This document shows positions 1 through 6,822 of a stretch of 6,920 nucleotides of DNA, one piece after another; position 1 is the first letter of the stretch; every line of letters begins with the position of its first letter. Position numbers and translations under genes: made by a program. This DNA comes from an uncultured Collinsella sp. GTDB lineage: Bacteria; Actinomycetota; Coriobacteriia; Coriobacteriales; Coriobacteriaceae. The notes beneath the pieces are model-generated. The model was not told where the DNA came from. It was given only the letters and a program-made list of their open reading frames with translations, and made no database searches. The DNA lies in the NCBI GenBank assembly GCA_900541285.1, contig UQJA01000100.1, positions 1 through 6,920 on the forward strand, given 5' to 3'.

Positions 1-2318
1 CGAGCGACCTCCGCGATCATGGCTGCGTTATCGGTACAGGCAGACAAGGGCGGCACCGTTACGCGAATCCCCTGACGCCCAAGCTTCTTGATCATCATCT
101 CGCGCAGATGCGGGTTGGCCGAGACGCCGCCACCGATGCAGTATTCCTTGCATCCGCTAGCGTGCAATGCGTTTTTGGCCTTCTTGTACTGCACGTCAAA
201 GACAGCTGCCTCAAACGAAGCTGCCAGATCGGGCAGGTGAATCGTGCGCCCGGCCTTGGTCTCCTGTTCAATGTAGAGCGTCACAGCGGTTTTAAGGCCC
301 GAAAGCGAGAAGCGATAGTCTCCTCTGCTGTTAAGCGCACGGGGGAAATCGATCGCCTTGGGGTTGCCCGTCTCGGCCAGCTTGGAAATGATGGGGCCAC
401 CGGGATAGACCAGACCCAACGCCTTGGCTACCTTGTCGAAGGCCTCGCCCACAGCGTCGTCGAGCGTCTCACCGAGCACCTCGTAGTCGCCCCACGCCTT
501 CACGTGCACGAGCATGGTGTGCCCGCCCGAGACAAGCGTGAAGATAAACGGCGGTTTGAGGTCGGGTTGCGCCAGCAGGTTGGCAAACAGATGACCCTCA
601 AGATGATTGACGCACACGAGCGGCTTGCCGGCAGCGTAGGCAAAGCCCTTGGCGAAGGCGACGCCAACCACGAGCGCGCCCACCAGGCCCGGACCCTGTG
701 TCACGCCCACGGCGGCAAGCTCGCTGGGGGCAATGGCTCCGCCCGTAAGGCCCAGCGATGCTGCGGCATCCTCGAGCGCCGCATCCACGACACTCACAAT
801 CACCTCAACGTGCTTGCGCGAGGCGATTTCGGGCACCACGCCGCCAAAGCGGGCATGGAAATCAATCTGTGTCGACACCTGGTTGGCCAGCATATTGCCA
901 TCCGCATCGATAATCGCCACGGCCGTCTCGTCGCAGGAACTCTCGATAGCGAGCACTAGGCGGCGGCGCTCAATTTCGGCACGCTCTCCCTCGGAGCGCC
1001 CAGGCGCAGGCAGCGGCCATACGCGCTGCTCTGCCGCCGTCGGCTCGGGCGAAGCATTGTCGACCGGAAGCACCAGGGGCAGCGGGGCCGTCATGACGAT
1101 GGCATCCTTGCCGGCACCATAGTAGCCGCGGCGCCGTCCTGCCTCGGTAAAGCCCAGAGCGTTATAGAGCGCAATCGCGCCCTCATTGCCGTCCTCGACC
1201 TCGAGCGAAGCCGTGGTGCAGCCGAGCATCTGGGCATCATAGCTCACATGCGACAGCAGCTTGCGGGCAATGCCCTCACGGCGATGTGCCGGATCGACGG
1301 CGATATCCAGAATCTGCACATCACCGTCCACGACCATACCGCCGGCAAGGCCCAGTAGCTTGCCGTCGTCGTGTGCCACCCACCAACTACGCGGCGCAGC
1401 GACGTCCTCGCCCAGTTCGGACAGGAACATGCCCGGCGTCCACGCCTCGTGTCCGGCACCTTCAAAGCAGGCAGCCTCCAGCGCGCTCGCGCCCTCGGCA
1501 TCCGCCGCGCCCATGGGACGGAACTGCAGATGACGACCGGCGAGCTCATCGGCAACGCCCGTAATTCCGCTCTGCGCACTCTCGGCAAGACCAAGACGCT
1601 TGCGCTCGTTTTCCTCGGCATCCGAAAGGCGCGTGTAAATCGGCAGGACGCGGGCCGGATCGCCGTCACCCGCAGCGTGCGCGAGCAGCAAGCCCTCGCC
1701 CGAAGGCCACCACAGGTCGCGCTCCACGCAGCGGGCGGTCTCGTCCTCACCCAGCAGCTTGCCATAGCGCACGAGACCGTCACCGGTCAGCTGAACCTGG
1801 TCCCAGTCCGCTGCTCGGCGCCACTCATCGAGCGCCACGGCGGCCTTGACCACGTGTTCGCGCTCAAATTGACGCTCGGGACCCTCATCGACCAGCATAT
1901 ACAGCGCCGGATATACCTCACCGCGCATAGCATCGGCCAAGATACCAAGCTTGCCGCGCACGCCAGCCTTCCACGCCGTCCAAGCGCAAGCGTCGAGCGT
2001 CGACACGCCCAGCAGCGGAACATTGGCACCACGCGCGAGGCCCTTGGCAGTGGAGATGCCGATGCGCACACCCGTAAAGGACCCCGGGCCGCGACCGACC
2101 ACATAGCAACCAACATCGCTGCGATCCAGACCGGCTTGAGCCAGCACGCCATCAACGGTATTCACGAGCTCAACGTTGGCGTGACGGCGACACATGTGGT
2201 CGCCACTCACGAGCTTCGTCTCGCCCGTCTGCCCATCAATCCAGCTTGCCGCGCAGGCAAGCATGTCGGTCGAGGTATCGAGCGCCACCACCAGCGCGTT
2301 GTCGTTATGCAAGCTCAT
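1..2318 (-). CDS. tsaB-rimI-tsaD: TsaB-RimI-TsaD triple fusion: t6A37 tRNA synthesis subunits plus ribosomal protein acetyltransferase (C-terminus cut by window edge)
   Basis: Reading the minus strand from the ATG at 2318-2316 gives 772 codons without a stop, up to the left edge. Three domains follow in order. Residues 1 to about 235 are TsaB, with VALDTST near 11-17 and GPGSFTGVRIG at 77-87. Residues 264 to about 413 are a RimI-type GNAT acetyltransferase, with the acetyl-CoA loop HRREGIA at 345-351. Its LEVEDGN...LYNALGF segment (372-390) places E373 and Y385 at the spacing of the RimI catalytic Glu and Tyr. A Pro/Ala/Glu/Arg-rich linker (about 414-453) leads to TsaD from 454, with AIESSCDET, the metal-binding pair HLEGH (572-576), SGGHT (597-601), GEAFDKVAKALG (624-635), FSLSGLKT, GGGVSAN and metal-ligand Asp763 in CTDNAAM. 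TsaD transfers the threonylcarbamoyl group from TC-AMP to A37 of ANN-decoding tRNAs; TsaB is its dimerisation partner; RimI acetylates the N-terminus of ribosomal protein bS18. By comparison with E. coli TsaD about 30 residues are missing at the edge. The start overlaps tsaE by 14 bases; only a weak AAGG precedes it at 9 bases. Domain identities are secure; the cut end is not seen. Confidence 0.95.
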   Translation of the reverse strand, partial: MSLHNDNALVVALDTSTDMLACAASWIDGQTGETKLVSGDHMCRRHANVELVNTVDGVLAQAGLDRSDVGCYVVGRGPGSFTGVRIGISTAKGLARGANVPLLGVSTLDACAWTAWKAGVRGKLGILADAMRGEVYPALYMLVDEGPERQFEREHVVKAAVALDEWRRAADWDQVQLTGDGLVRYGKLLGEDETARCVERDLWWPSGEGLLLAHAAGDGDPARVLPIYTRLSDAEENERKRLGLAESAQSGITGVADELAGRHLQFRPMGAADAEGASALEAACFEGAGHEAWTPGMFLSELGEDVAAPRSWWVAHDDGKLLGLAGGMVVDGDVQILDIAVDPAHRREGIARKLLSHVSYDAQMLGCTTASLEVEDGNEGAIALYNALGFTEAGRRRGYYGAGKDAIVMTAPLPLVLPVDNASPEPTAAEQRVWPLPAPGRSEGERAEIERRRLVLAIESSCDETAVAIIDADGNMLANQVSTQIDFHARFGGVVPEIASRKHVEVIVSVVDAALEDAAASLGLTGGAIAPSELAAVGVTQGPGLVGALVVGVAFAKGFAYAAGKPLVCVNHLEGHLFANLLAQPDLKPPFIFTLVSGGHTMLVHVKAWGDYEVLGETLDDAVGEAFDKVAKALGLVYPGGPIISKLAETGNPKAIDFPRALNSRGDYRFSLSGLKTAVTLYIEQETKAGRTIHLPDLAASFEAAVFDVQYKKAKNALHASGCKEYCIGGGVSANPHLREMMIKKLGRQGIRVTVPPLSACTDNAAMIAEVA

Positions 2319-2811
2319 CTTGTACAGCCTTATCAATCAAATGGGAAAGCTCCATTGCGCGGTCACCGTGCGCCTCAAGCGTTATCGTTCGCACATCGCT
2401 GTCGCCCTCATCACGCTTGAGCGTCACCGAAAGATACTCATCCGTCAGCTCGTCCTGGAATTGTTCGCCCCATTCCAGCAGGCAAGCACCCTCATAGCCC
2501 AGCACATCGAAAATGCCCGTATCCTCGAGCTCGTAGGCATGCTCCAGGCGGTATAGATCAAAGTGAAACAGCGGAATACGACCTTGATCGTGAACGGCCA
2601 TGAGCGCAAACGTAGGACTCGTAACCATATGCCCATCGCCCAGCCCGCGCGAGACGCCCTTGGTAAAGTGAGTTTTGCCCACTCCCAGGCCACCGGTCAG
2701 GATGAGCACATCGCCGTCCTCAAGGCACGGTGCAATTAGCTCGCCAAAGTACTCCGTATCGGCAGCGCAAGTCGTTTTGTAAGTACCTACCCCCAGGCGC
2801 TCCAGGGACAT
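2305..2811 (-). CDS. tsaE: TsaE, ATPase of the t6A37 tRNA modification complex
   Basis: This 168-residue P-loop protein matches the TsaE (YjeE) family in length and motifs. It has a Walker A GGLGVGKT at 40-47, the segment TSPTFAL at 64-70, HFDLYRL at 83-89 and the C-terminal LLEWGE at 111-116, all typical of the family. In bacteria TsaE binds the TsaB-TsaD heterodimer and its ATP hydrolysis is needed to reset the complex for repeated t6A synthesis; it acts in the cytoplasm. The start at 2811 is supported by a TAAGGAG Shine-Dalgarno sequence at 2823-2817 with 5 bases to the ATG. The gene follows udg by 12 bases and its last 14 bases overlap the start of the TsaB-RimI-TsaD fusion in another frame, so the three t6A domains that work as one complex are translated side by side. 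Confidence 0.96.
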   Translation of the reverse strand: MSLERLGVGTYKTTCAADTEYFGELIAPCLEDGDVLILTGGLGVGKTHFTKGVSRGLGDGHMVTSPTFALMAVHDQGRIPLFHFDLYRLEHAYELEDTGIFDVLGYEGACLLEWGEQFQDELTDEYLSVTLKRDEGDSDVRTITLEAHGDRAMELSHLIDKAVQDELA

Positions 2812-2820
2812 ATATGCTCC

Positions 2821-2826
2821 TTATTA
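2821..2826 (-). other. Tandem in-frame stop codons ending udg
   Basis: The udg frame ends GAA TAA TAA. The second TAA merges with the AAGGAG ribosome binding site of tsaE, so ribosomes ending udg stop right at the tsaE start signal. Confidence 0.85.
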
Positions 2827-3444
2827 TTCCGAGGCGTCCTCTGGTGCGGGATGTCGCTCCAGATAATCGCCCAGCATCTTAAAGTCTTCCTCCAGCAGCT
2901 CCTGCCACGCCGGATTGCGCAGCGCTGCTGCCGGATGAAAAGTGGGCATTACTACAAAATGCCCCATCTGGTGGAACCTGCCGCGCAGCTTAGTAATGCC
3001 AATCTCGGTCTTAAGCACAAAGTGCGTCGCGGGGTTGCCGAGCGTCACGATAATATCAGGCCAGATGCTTCGAATCTGCTCACGCAAAAACGGCGAGCAA
3101 GCCAGCACTTCCTCGGGACGCGGATTGCGGTTTCCCGGCGGGCGGCACTTAAGCACGTTGGCGATATAGACGTCCTCGCGTTTGAGCCCCGGCAGCGACA
3201 AAATGCCGTTGAGGTCCTCGCCTGCCGCCCCCACAAAGGGCTCGCCCTGCAAATCCTCGTTGCGACCCGGCGCCTCACCGATAAACATGACGCGAGCGCG
3301 AGGGTTTCCCACGCCAAACACGATATTGTGACGCGACTGGTAGAGCTGGCAGAGGTGACAATCGCCCAGAACGGCCTCAATTTCCTCGAGTGCGACCTCA
3401 CGTGGTGCCTGATGGGTATGGCCGGGGATGTGCATGACGCCCAT
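2824..3444 (-). CDS. udg: Family 4 uracil-DNA glycosylase with 4Fe-4S cluster
   Basis: This 206-residue protein excises uracil from DNA, the first step of base excision repair after cytosine deamination or dUMP misincorporation. Four cysteines, C29 and C32 (CHLC), C100 (KCRPPGNRNP) and C116, have the C-x2-C ... C-x15-C layout of the family 4 iron-sulfur cluster. The active-site motif 1 is GEAPGRNEDLQGEPFVG at 57-73, with E58 and the stacking Phe F70, and motif 2 is HPAAALRN at 170-177. The motif 1 GEAPG form and the four cysteines place it in family 4, not in family 1 (Ung) or family 5. The ATG at 3444 has an AGGAG at 3454-3450 that overlaps the alr stop, with 5 bases of spacing; a second in-frame Met at residue 4 is less well placed. 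The reading frame ends in two tandem TAA codons (2826-2821), the second lying within the tsaE ribosome binding site. It sits between alr and tsaE, a slot usually without this gene in the actinobacterial order I recall. Confidence 0.95.
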   Translation of the reverse strand: MGVMHIPGHTHQAPREVALEEIEAVLGDCHLCQLYQSRHNIVFGVGNPRARVMFIGEAPGRNEDLQGEPFVGAAGEDLNGILSLPGLKREDVYIANVLKCRPPGNRNPRPEEVLACSPFLREQIRSIWPDIIVTLGNPATHFVLKTEIGITKLRGRFHQMGHFVVMPTFHPAAALRNPAWQELLEEDFKMLGDYLERHPAPEDASE

Positions 3445-3452
3445 AGCGGCTC

Positions 3453-4598
3453 CTACACGTAGACCTTGTCGAGACGCATGCCAAAGCCGCAGGCGACCTC
3501 GTAGTTAATCGTTCCGCGCAGTCGGGCCATCTCGTCCATAGTGATCTCGGCATCGCCATCGCGGCCGACAATGATCATCTCGTCACCATACTCGGCCTCG
3601 GGAATCTCGTGTGCCGGGTTGGACTGAATGGCGACCATAAACTGGTCCATGCAGATATTGCCAACCTGATGCACGCGCTCGCCGCGATACAGCACATCCA
3701 TACGATTGGAAAGCGTACGCGATAGGCCATCGGCATAACCGATCGGCAGCGTGCAGATCTGAACGCGCGTACGCGGTACGCGGTAGGTAAAACCGTAGCC
3801 CACGCCCTCACCCATCGCAGGGTGTGCCACGCGCGTCACACGCGCATGGACGCTCATAACGGGATCAAGCTGCATCACGCGGCCACTCAGCTCGCACGGC
3901 TGCATGCCATACAAGCCAACGCCGGCGCGGATCATATCAAAATGCATCGAGGGATCGAGCATCGAGGACGGCGTGTTGGCGCAGTGCACGATACCGCACT
4001 CAAAACCCGCATCCTTAATGGCCTGAACGGCCTCGGTAAAGCGCTGACACTGCAGCTTGTAGTCCCAGCCCGAAGGTTCATCGGCCGTGGCGAAGTGCGT
4101 AAATACGCCGTCGCACTGAATACCGCGATGGAAATTTATACCGCGGACAAAGTCGAGCACCTGCGTGTAGTGAACGCCGATACGATTCATGCCCGTCTCG
4201 ATGGCGAGATGATACTTACCCACTTTGCCCGCCGCGACGGCACATTCGCCATACGCAAGAGCAAAGTCAGACGTATAGACCGAGGGCATGATATCAAACT
4301 CGAGCAACGTCGGAATGGCCTCGATAGGCGGCTCGCTTAGGATGAGGATGGGTTTCGTAATCCCGCCCTGTCGGAGCTCAACGCCCTCGTTAACCGTCGC
4401 CACGGCAAACATGTCGGCACCGGCCGAATACATGATCTTGGCGCACTCAACAGCTCCATGACCATAAGCATCGGCCTTGACCACGCAGCACAGGCGCTGA
4501 CGTGGATTCAGCAAGTTCTTATAGGCCCTCGTGTTGCGGCGGAGCGCCCCGCGGTCGATCTCGACCCAGGACCAGCGCGTCAAATCGGCTTTGTTCAT
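3453..4598 (-). CDS. alr: Alanine racemase (PLP-dependent)
   Basis: Alr interconverts L- and D-alanine with pyridoxal phosphate, supplying D-alanine for peptidoglycan. The 381-residue length is normal for the family. The PLP-binding lysine is K41 in VVKADAYGHG (39-48), followed by the TIM-barrel region with ETGMNRIGV (134-142) and HCANTPSSM (205-213). The second catalytic residue should be Tyr268 in GVGYGFTY (265-272). Other family blocks are LPIGYADGLSR (284-294), GNICMDQFMV (313-322) and the C-terminal TINYEVACGFGMRL (363-376). The barrel and the C-terminal beta domain are both complete. The ATG lies only 2 bases beyond the nnr TAA, and unlike most of its neighbours it has no clear Shine-Dalgarno sequence (only GGATGA about 6 bases away), so translation is probably coupled to nnr. 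The position after nnr matches the order seen in actinobacteria such as Mycobacterium and Streptomyces. Confidence 0.97.
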   Translation of the reverse strand: MNKADLTRWSWVEIDRGALRRNTRAYKNLLNPRQRLCCVVKADAYGHGAVECAKIMYSAGADMFAVATVNEGVELRQGGITKPILILSEPPIEAIPTLLEFDIMPSVYTSDFALAYGECAVAAGKVGKYHLAIETGMNRIGVHYTQVLDFVRGINFHRGIQCDGVFTHFATADEPSGWDYKLQCQRFTEAVQAIKDAGFECGIVHCANTPSSMLDPSMHFDMIRAGVGLYGMQPCELSGRVMQLDPVMSVHARVTRVAHPAMGEGVGYGFTYRVPRTRVQICTLPIGYADGLSRTLSNRMDVLYRGERVHQVGNICMDQFMVAIQSNPAHEIPEAEYGDEMIIVGRDGDAEITMDEMARLRGTINYEVACGFGMRLDKVYV

Positions 4599-4600
4599 GA

Positions 4601-6217
4601 TTAGTCATCCGACCCTTCGTCCATGATTCCCAGATCTTCGAGCGCATCCTTTGCCGCCAGCTCCATGGCAGGACCGATCAAGTCGATAAGATCGGTCGCG
4701 ATGACGCTCTTCTCACCATACTCCGTCGCCGCGGCAAAACCGGCGTAGCTGTGAAGTGCGACGGCGTACGAATACAGCAACTCCCAACGATCCATCTCGT
4801 CGCGCATGGTGGCAAGCGTGCCGGCCAAAATACCCGCGAGAACATCACCCGAACCGGCAGTTGCCAGAGAAGCCGGACCCGAGAGCGGCAGCAGCACACG
4901 CTCAACGCCACAGATAGCCGTCGTCGGCCCCTTGGCAATGACCACCAGATTGTCGGAGCCTGCAGCCCAGACAACCTTCTGCGCGGCCGCAATCGCGGTA
5001 CCAAGGTCGTTCACCTCGTCACCGGCAACCAGACGCGAAAGCTCACGATAGTGCGGCGTCATAACCAACGGCTGCTCGCGACGATACATCTCGGGATTAC
5101 TATCAATACCGTCAATGGCAATCTTAGCAAGGCAGTTGAGTGCATCGGCGTCCAAAATAAGCGGCACATCAAGCTCGAGCAAGCCCGAAACCACCTGCAT
5201 AGCGCCAGCAGATGTCGTCATACCGGGACCGCACAGTACACAGCTGTACTTCTTTGCAATCTCGCACACAGTCATGCGCGCAGCGGCGCCAAAGGAGCCG
5301 CGGGAATCAGACGGAATAGCAAAGACGGGAATCGAAGGAAGTGCCATGCGAATAAGATTGGCGCAGGCGTCAGGAGCCGCGACTGCCACGTAACCAGCAC
5401 CCGCGCGAGCTGCAGACTTGGCCGCCATAATGGCAGCACCAGGATATTGCGCAGATCCGGCGACAATAAGCACAGAGCCACGGGAATACTTATCGATATT
5501 CGTAGGTAGTGGAGCAAAGTAATCAACTAAGTCACCGGGCTCGACAATCTCGGCGGCGTGGTCGACATCATCGATGACCTCGTCAAGACGGTCGTAAAGA
5601 TTGCCGCAGATCAAATCGCCAGCATACTCAGGGCCATCAGCGCTATACAGACCAATCTTGGGCGCAATCATCGTCACCGTATGCTCGGCACGAATGCAGT
5701 CGTCATCAACAACGCCCGTCTCGGCATTCAGGCCCGAGGGGACATCAATGGATACGACACAATCGGCGCATTCATTGACCGTAGGAATCCAGATGGAGAA
5801 CGGCGCACGCAGATTCCCGTGGAAACCGGTACCAAAAATGGCATCAACAACAACATCGGCCTTATCGATCAAAACCTCGAGTTCGTCACGCGAGGGGCCG
5901 ACACAAACGTGCACATCGCGGCCGGCAGTACGACGAGCAACATGACGTGCCAGAGCAGCAGGAATCTCATCCGGCTCAACCGGAGAAACGATATCGACGT
6001 CCACACCCTTATGGCTCAGAATATCGGCGGCAACCCAACCGTCGCCGCCATTATTACCAAAACCGACCAGAACGAGAACCCGATCGGGATTGAGCTTCAA
6101 GACCTCGTTGGCGGCAAACTCACCCGCTAGCTCCATAAGCTCGGCCTTCGAAGTCCCTTCGCGTTCGATGATGTCCTCGAGACGAACGACTTCTTCGGTA
6201 CTCAAAACCGGTTTCAT
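4601..6217 (-). CDS. nnr: Bifunctional NAD(P)HX epimerase / ADP-dependent NAD(P)HX dehydratase
   Basis: Nnr repairs hydrated, inactive NADH and NADPH (NADHX, NADPHX). The N-terminal YjeF_N domain (about 1-225) epimerises the R and S forms, and the C-terminal ribokinase-like domain (about 235-525) dehydrates the S form using ADP. The epimerase half shows GFGNNGGDG (52-60), DAIFGTG (125-131) and SIDVPSGLNAETG (156-168). The dehydratase half shows DKYSRGSVLIVAGS (242-255), LDADALN (355-361), TPHYREL (387-393), AKG (428-430) and the nucleotide-binding TAGSGDVLAG (453-462). Most family members read TPHxGE where this one has TPHYRE, a possible small variation at the substrate loop. The total of 538 residues is typical for the fused bacterial enzyme. 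The ATG directly abuts the acpS stop codon with zero spacing, and AGGAG (6227-6223) lies inside the end of acpS at 5 bases from the ATG. The C-terminal 15 or so residues are acidic. Confidence 0.96.
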   Translation of the reverse strand: MKPVLSTEEVVRLEDIIEREGTSKAELMELAGEFAANEVLKLNPDRVLVLVGFGNNGGDGWVAADILSHKGVDVDIVSPVEPDEIPAALARHVARRTAGRDVHVCVGPSRDELEVLIDKADVVVDAIFGTGFHGNLRAPFSIWIPTVNECADCVVSIDVPSGLNAETGVVDDDCIRAEHTVTMIAPKIGLYSADGPEYAGDLICGNLYDRLDEVIDDVDHAAEIVEPGDLVDYFAPLPTNIDKYSRGSVLIVAGSAQYPGAAIMAAKSAARAGAGYVAVAAPDACANLIRMALPSIPVFAIPSDSRGSFGAAARMTVCEIAKKYSCVLCGPGMTTSAGAMQVVSGLLELDVPLILDADALNCLAKIAIDGIDSNPEMYRREQPLVMTPHYRELSRLVAGDEVNDLGTAIAAAQKVVWAAGSDNLVVIAKGPTTAICGVERVLLPLSGPASLATAGSGDVLAGILAGTLATMRDEMDRWELLYSYAVALHSYAGFAAATEYGEKSVIATDLIDLIGPAMELAAKDALEDLGIMDEGSDD

Positions 6218-6757
6218 CTATGCTCCTAGCGTATCTTGCGAAGCATCGCCCAGGTGCTCCGTCAATGCTGAATTCTGCAGCTGCTCAAGCTCATCTAAAA
6301 CAGAGCGAGCCTCTTTAAATGTCTGCGCTACGCGTTTCTTGGTACTCACCTTTTCCTCTTTTGGCTTAGGCCGAGCATCTTCGGTAATCGCGATGGCATT
6401 CGCAACGGCTAAGTCTCCTGTAAGCGTAATGGAAAGAGCGACCTCAACAACACCCAGCTCTTGAGCGATCTCGAGAGCACGGCCCGAAAGCAGCGCCTTC
6501 GGTTTGCCGAGTTTATCACGCGTAACCGAAACATCCTTGCGACCAACGCCTTGACTAAAACCCGTGCCGAGAGCTTTAAGTACCGCCTCGCGCGAAGCAA
6601 AGCGGCTGGCATAGTGAGCAGCGGGGCGCGATGATGCATCGCAATACGCACGCTCTTCTTCGGTAAACACACGCCTAGCAAACGACGGCGTCTTTTCAAG
6701 AATTGATTTCATACGGGAAATCTCGACGATATCAACGCCGATACCAGCTTCAGCCAT
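6218..6757 (-). CDS. acpS: Holo-[acyl-carrier-protein] synthase with charged C-terminal extension
   Basis: AcpS transfers 4'-phosphopantetheine from CoA to the conserved serine of acyl carrier protein. Counting from the chosen start, GIGVDIVEISR (5-15) carries the magnesium ligand Asp9, and RFASREAVLKALGTG (52-66) carries Glu57 and Lys61, the family's metal and catalytic residues. The KEA of most homologues reads REA here. I chose the ATG at 6757 because GGAGGTGA (6767-6760), nearly a perfect anti-16S match, lies 5 bases ahead of it. The upstream in-frame ATG at 6769 would add only MEVN and overlaps that Shine-Dalgarno sequence. The AcpS core ends near residue 127; about 50 further residues, rich in Lys, Glu, Gln and Ala and likely partly helical, are absent from typical 120-130 residue AcpS proteins. 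The segment near 108-121 (SITLTGDLAVANAI) lacks the His seen there in Bacillus-type enzymes, though E. coli AcpS lacks it too. This is the first gene of the operon. Confidence 0.93.
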   Translation of the reverse strand: MAEAGIGVDIVEISRMKSILEKTPSFARRVFTEEERAYCDASSRPAAHYASRFASREAVLKALGTGFSQGVGRKDVSVTRDKLGKPKALLSGRALEIAQELGVVEVALSITLTGDLAVANAIAITEDARPKPKEEKVSTKKRVAQTFKEARSVLDELEQLQNSALTEHLGDASQDTLGA

Positions 6758-6759
6758 GT

Positions 6760-6767
6760 TCACCTCC
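6760..6767 (-). promoter_or_regulatory. Shine-Dalgarno sequence deciding the acpS start
   Basis: The minus strand reads GGAGGTGA, eight bases complementary to the 16S rRNA 3' end, 5 bases (counted from GGAGG) ahead of the ATG at 6757. An earlier in-frame ATG at 6769-6767 shares its last base with this site and has no comparable site of its own, so 6757 is the better start. Confidence 0.75.
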
Positions 6768-6786
6768 ATATCGCACAGACTAAGTT

Positions 6787-6816
6787 ATTGTAGCCCGTTC
6801 ACAGAAGATGCGACAA
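6787..6816 (-). promoter_or_regulatory. Proximal sigma-70-type promoter for the acpS operon
   Basis: On the minus strand a -35-like TTGTCG (6816-6811) and a -10-like TACAAT (6792-6787, 5 of 6 to consensus) are separated by 18 bases. Transcription would begin near 6780, leaving a leader of about 20-25 bases before acpS. It is the best promoter match between the upstream terminator and the first gene. It is identified by eye only. Confidence 0.5.
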
Positions 6817-6822
6817 ACGAGG

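Noticed and set aside
108..959. Long plus-strand open frame opposite the TsaD and RimI domains
   Set aside because: It is antisense to a frame with clear TsaD motifs, shows no recognisable domain and has a composition (Arg, His, Gly rich) expected of the complement of a GC-rich gene.
1244..2155. Minus-strand open frames that could suggest separate small genes within the fusion region
   Set aside because: They are in other frames than the fusion and encode Arg/Ser/Cys/Trp-rich sequence without motifs, whereas the fusion frame is continuous with known motifs.
1371..2420. 349-codon plus-strand open frame opposite TsaB and RimI
   Set aside because: It is a shadow of the fusion gene and the end of tsaE, with no family motif and no ribosome binding site that I could see.
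4751..6130. Plus-strand open frames of 190-252 codons opposite nnr
   Set aside because: The opposite strand has complete Nnr epimerase and dehydratase motifs; these frames are complements of it.
6757..6769. acpS starting at the ATG at 6769, adding four residues
   Set aside because: That ATG is embedded in the ribosome binding site of the ATG at 6757, and the shorter start places the metal ligand at Asp9 as in E. coli AcpS.
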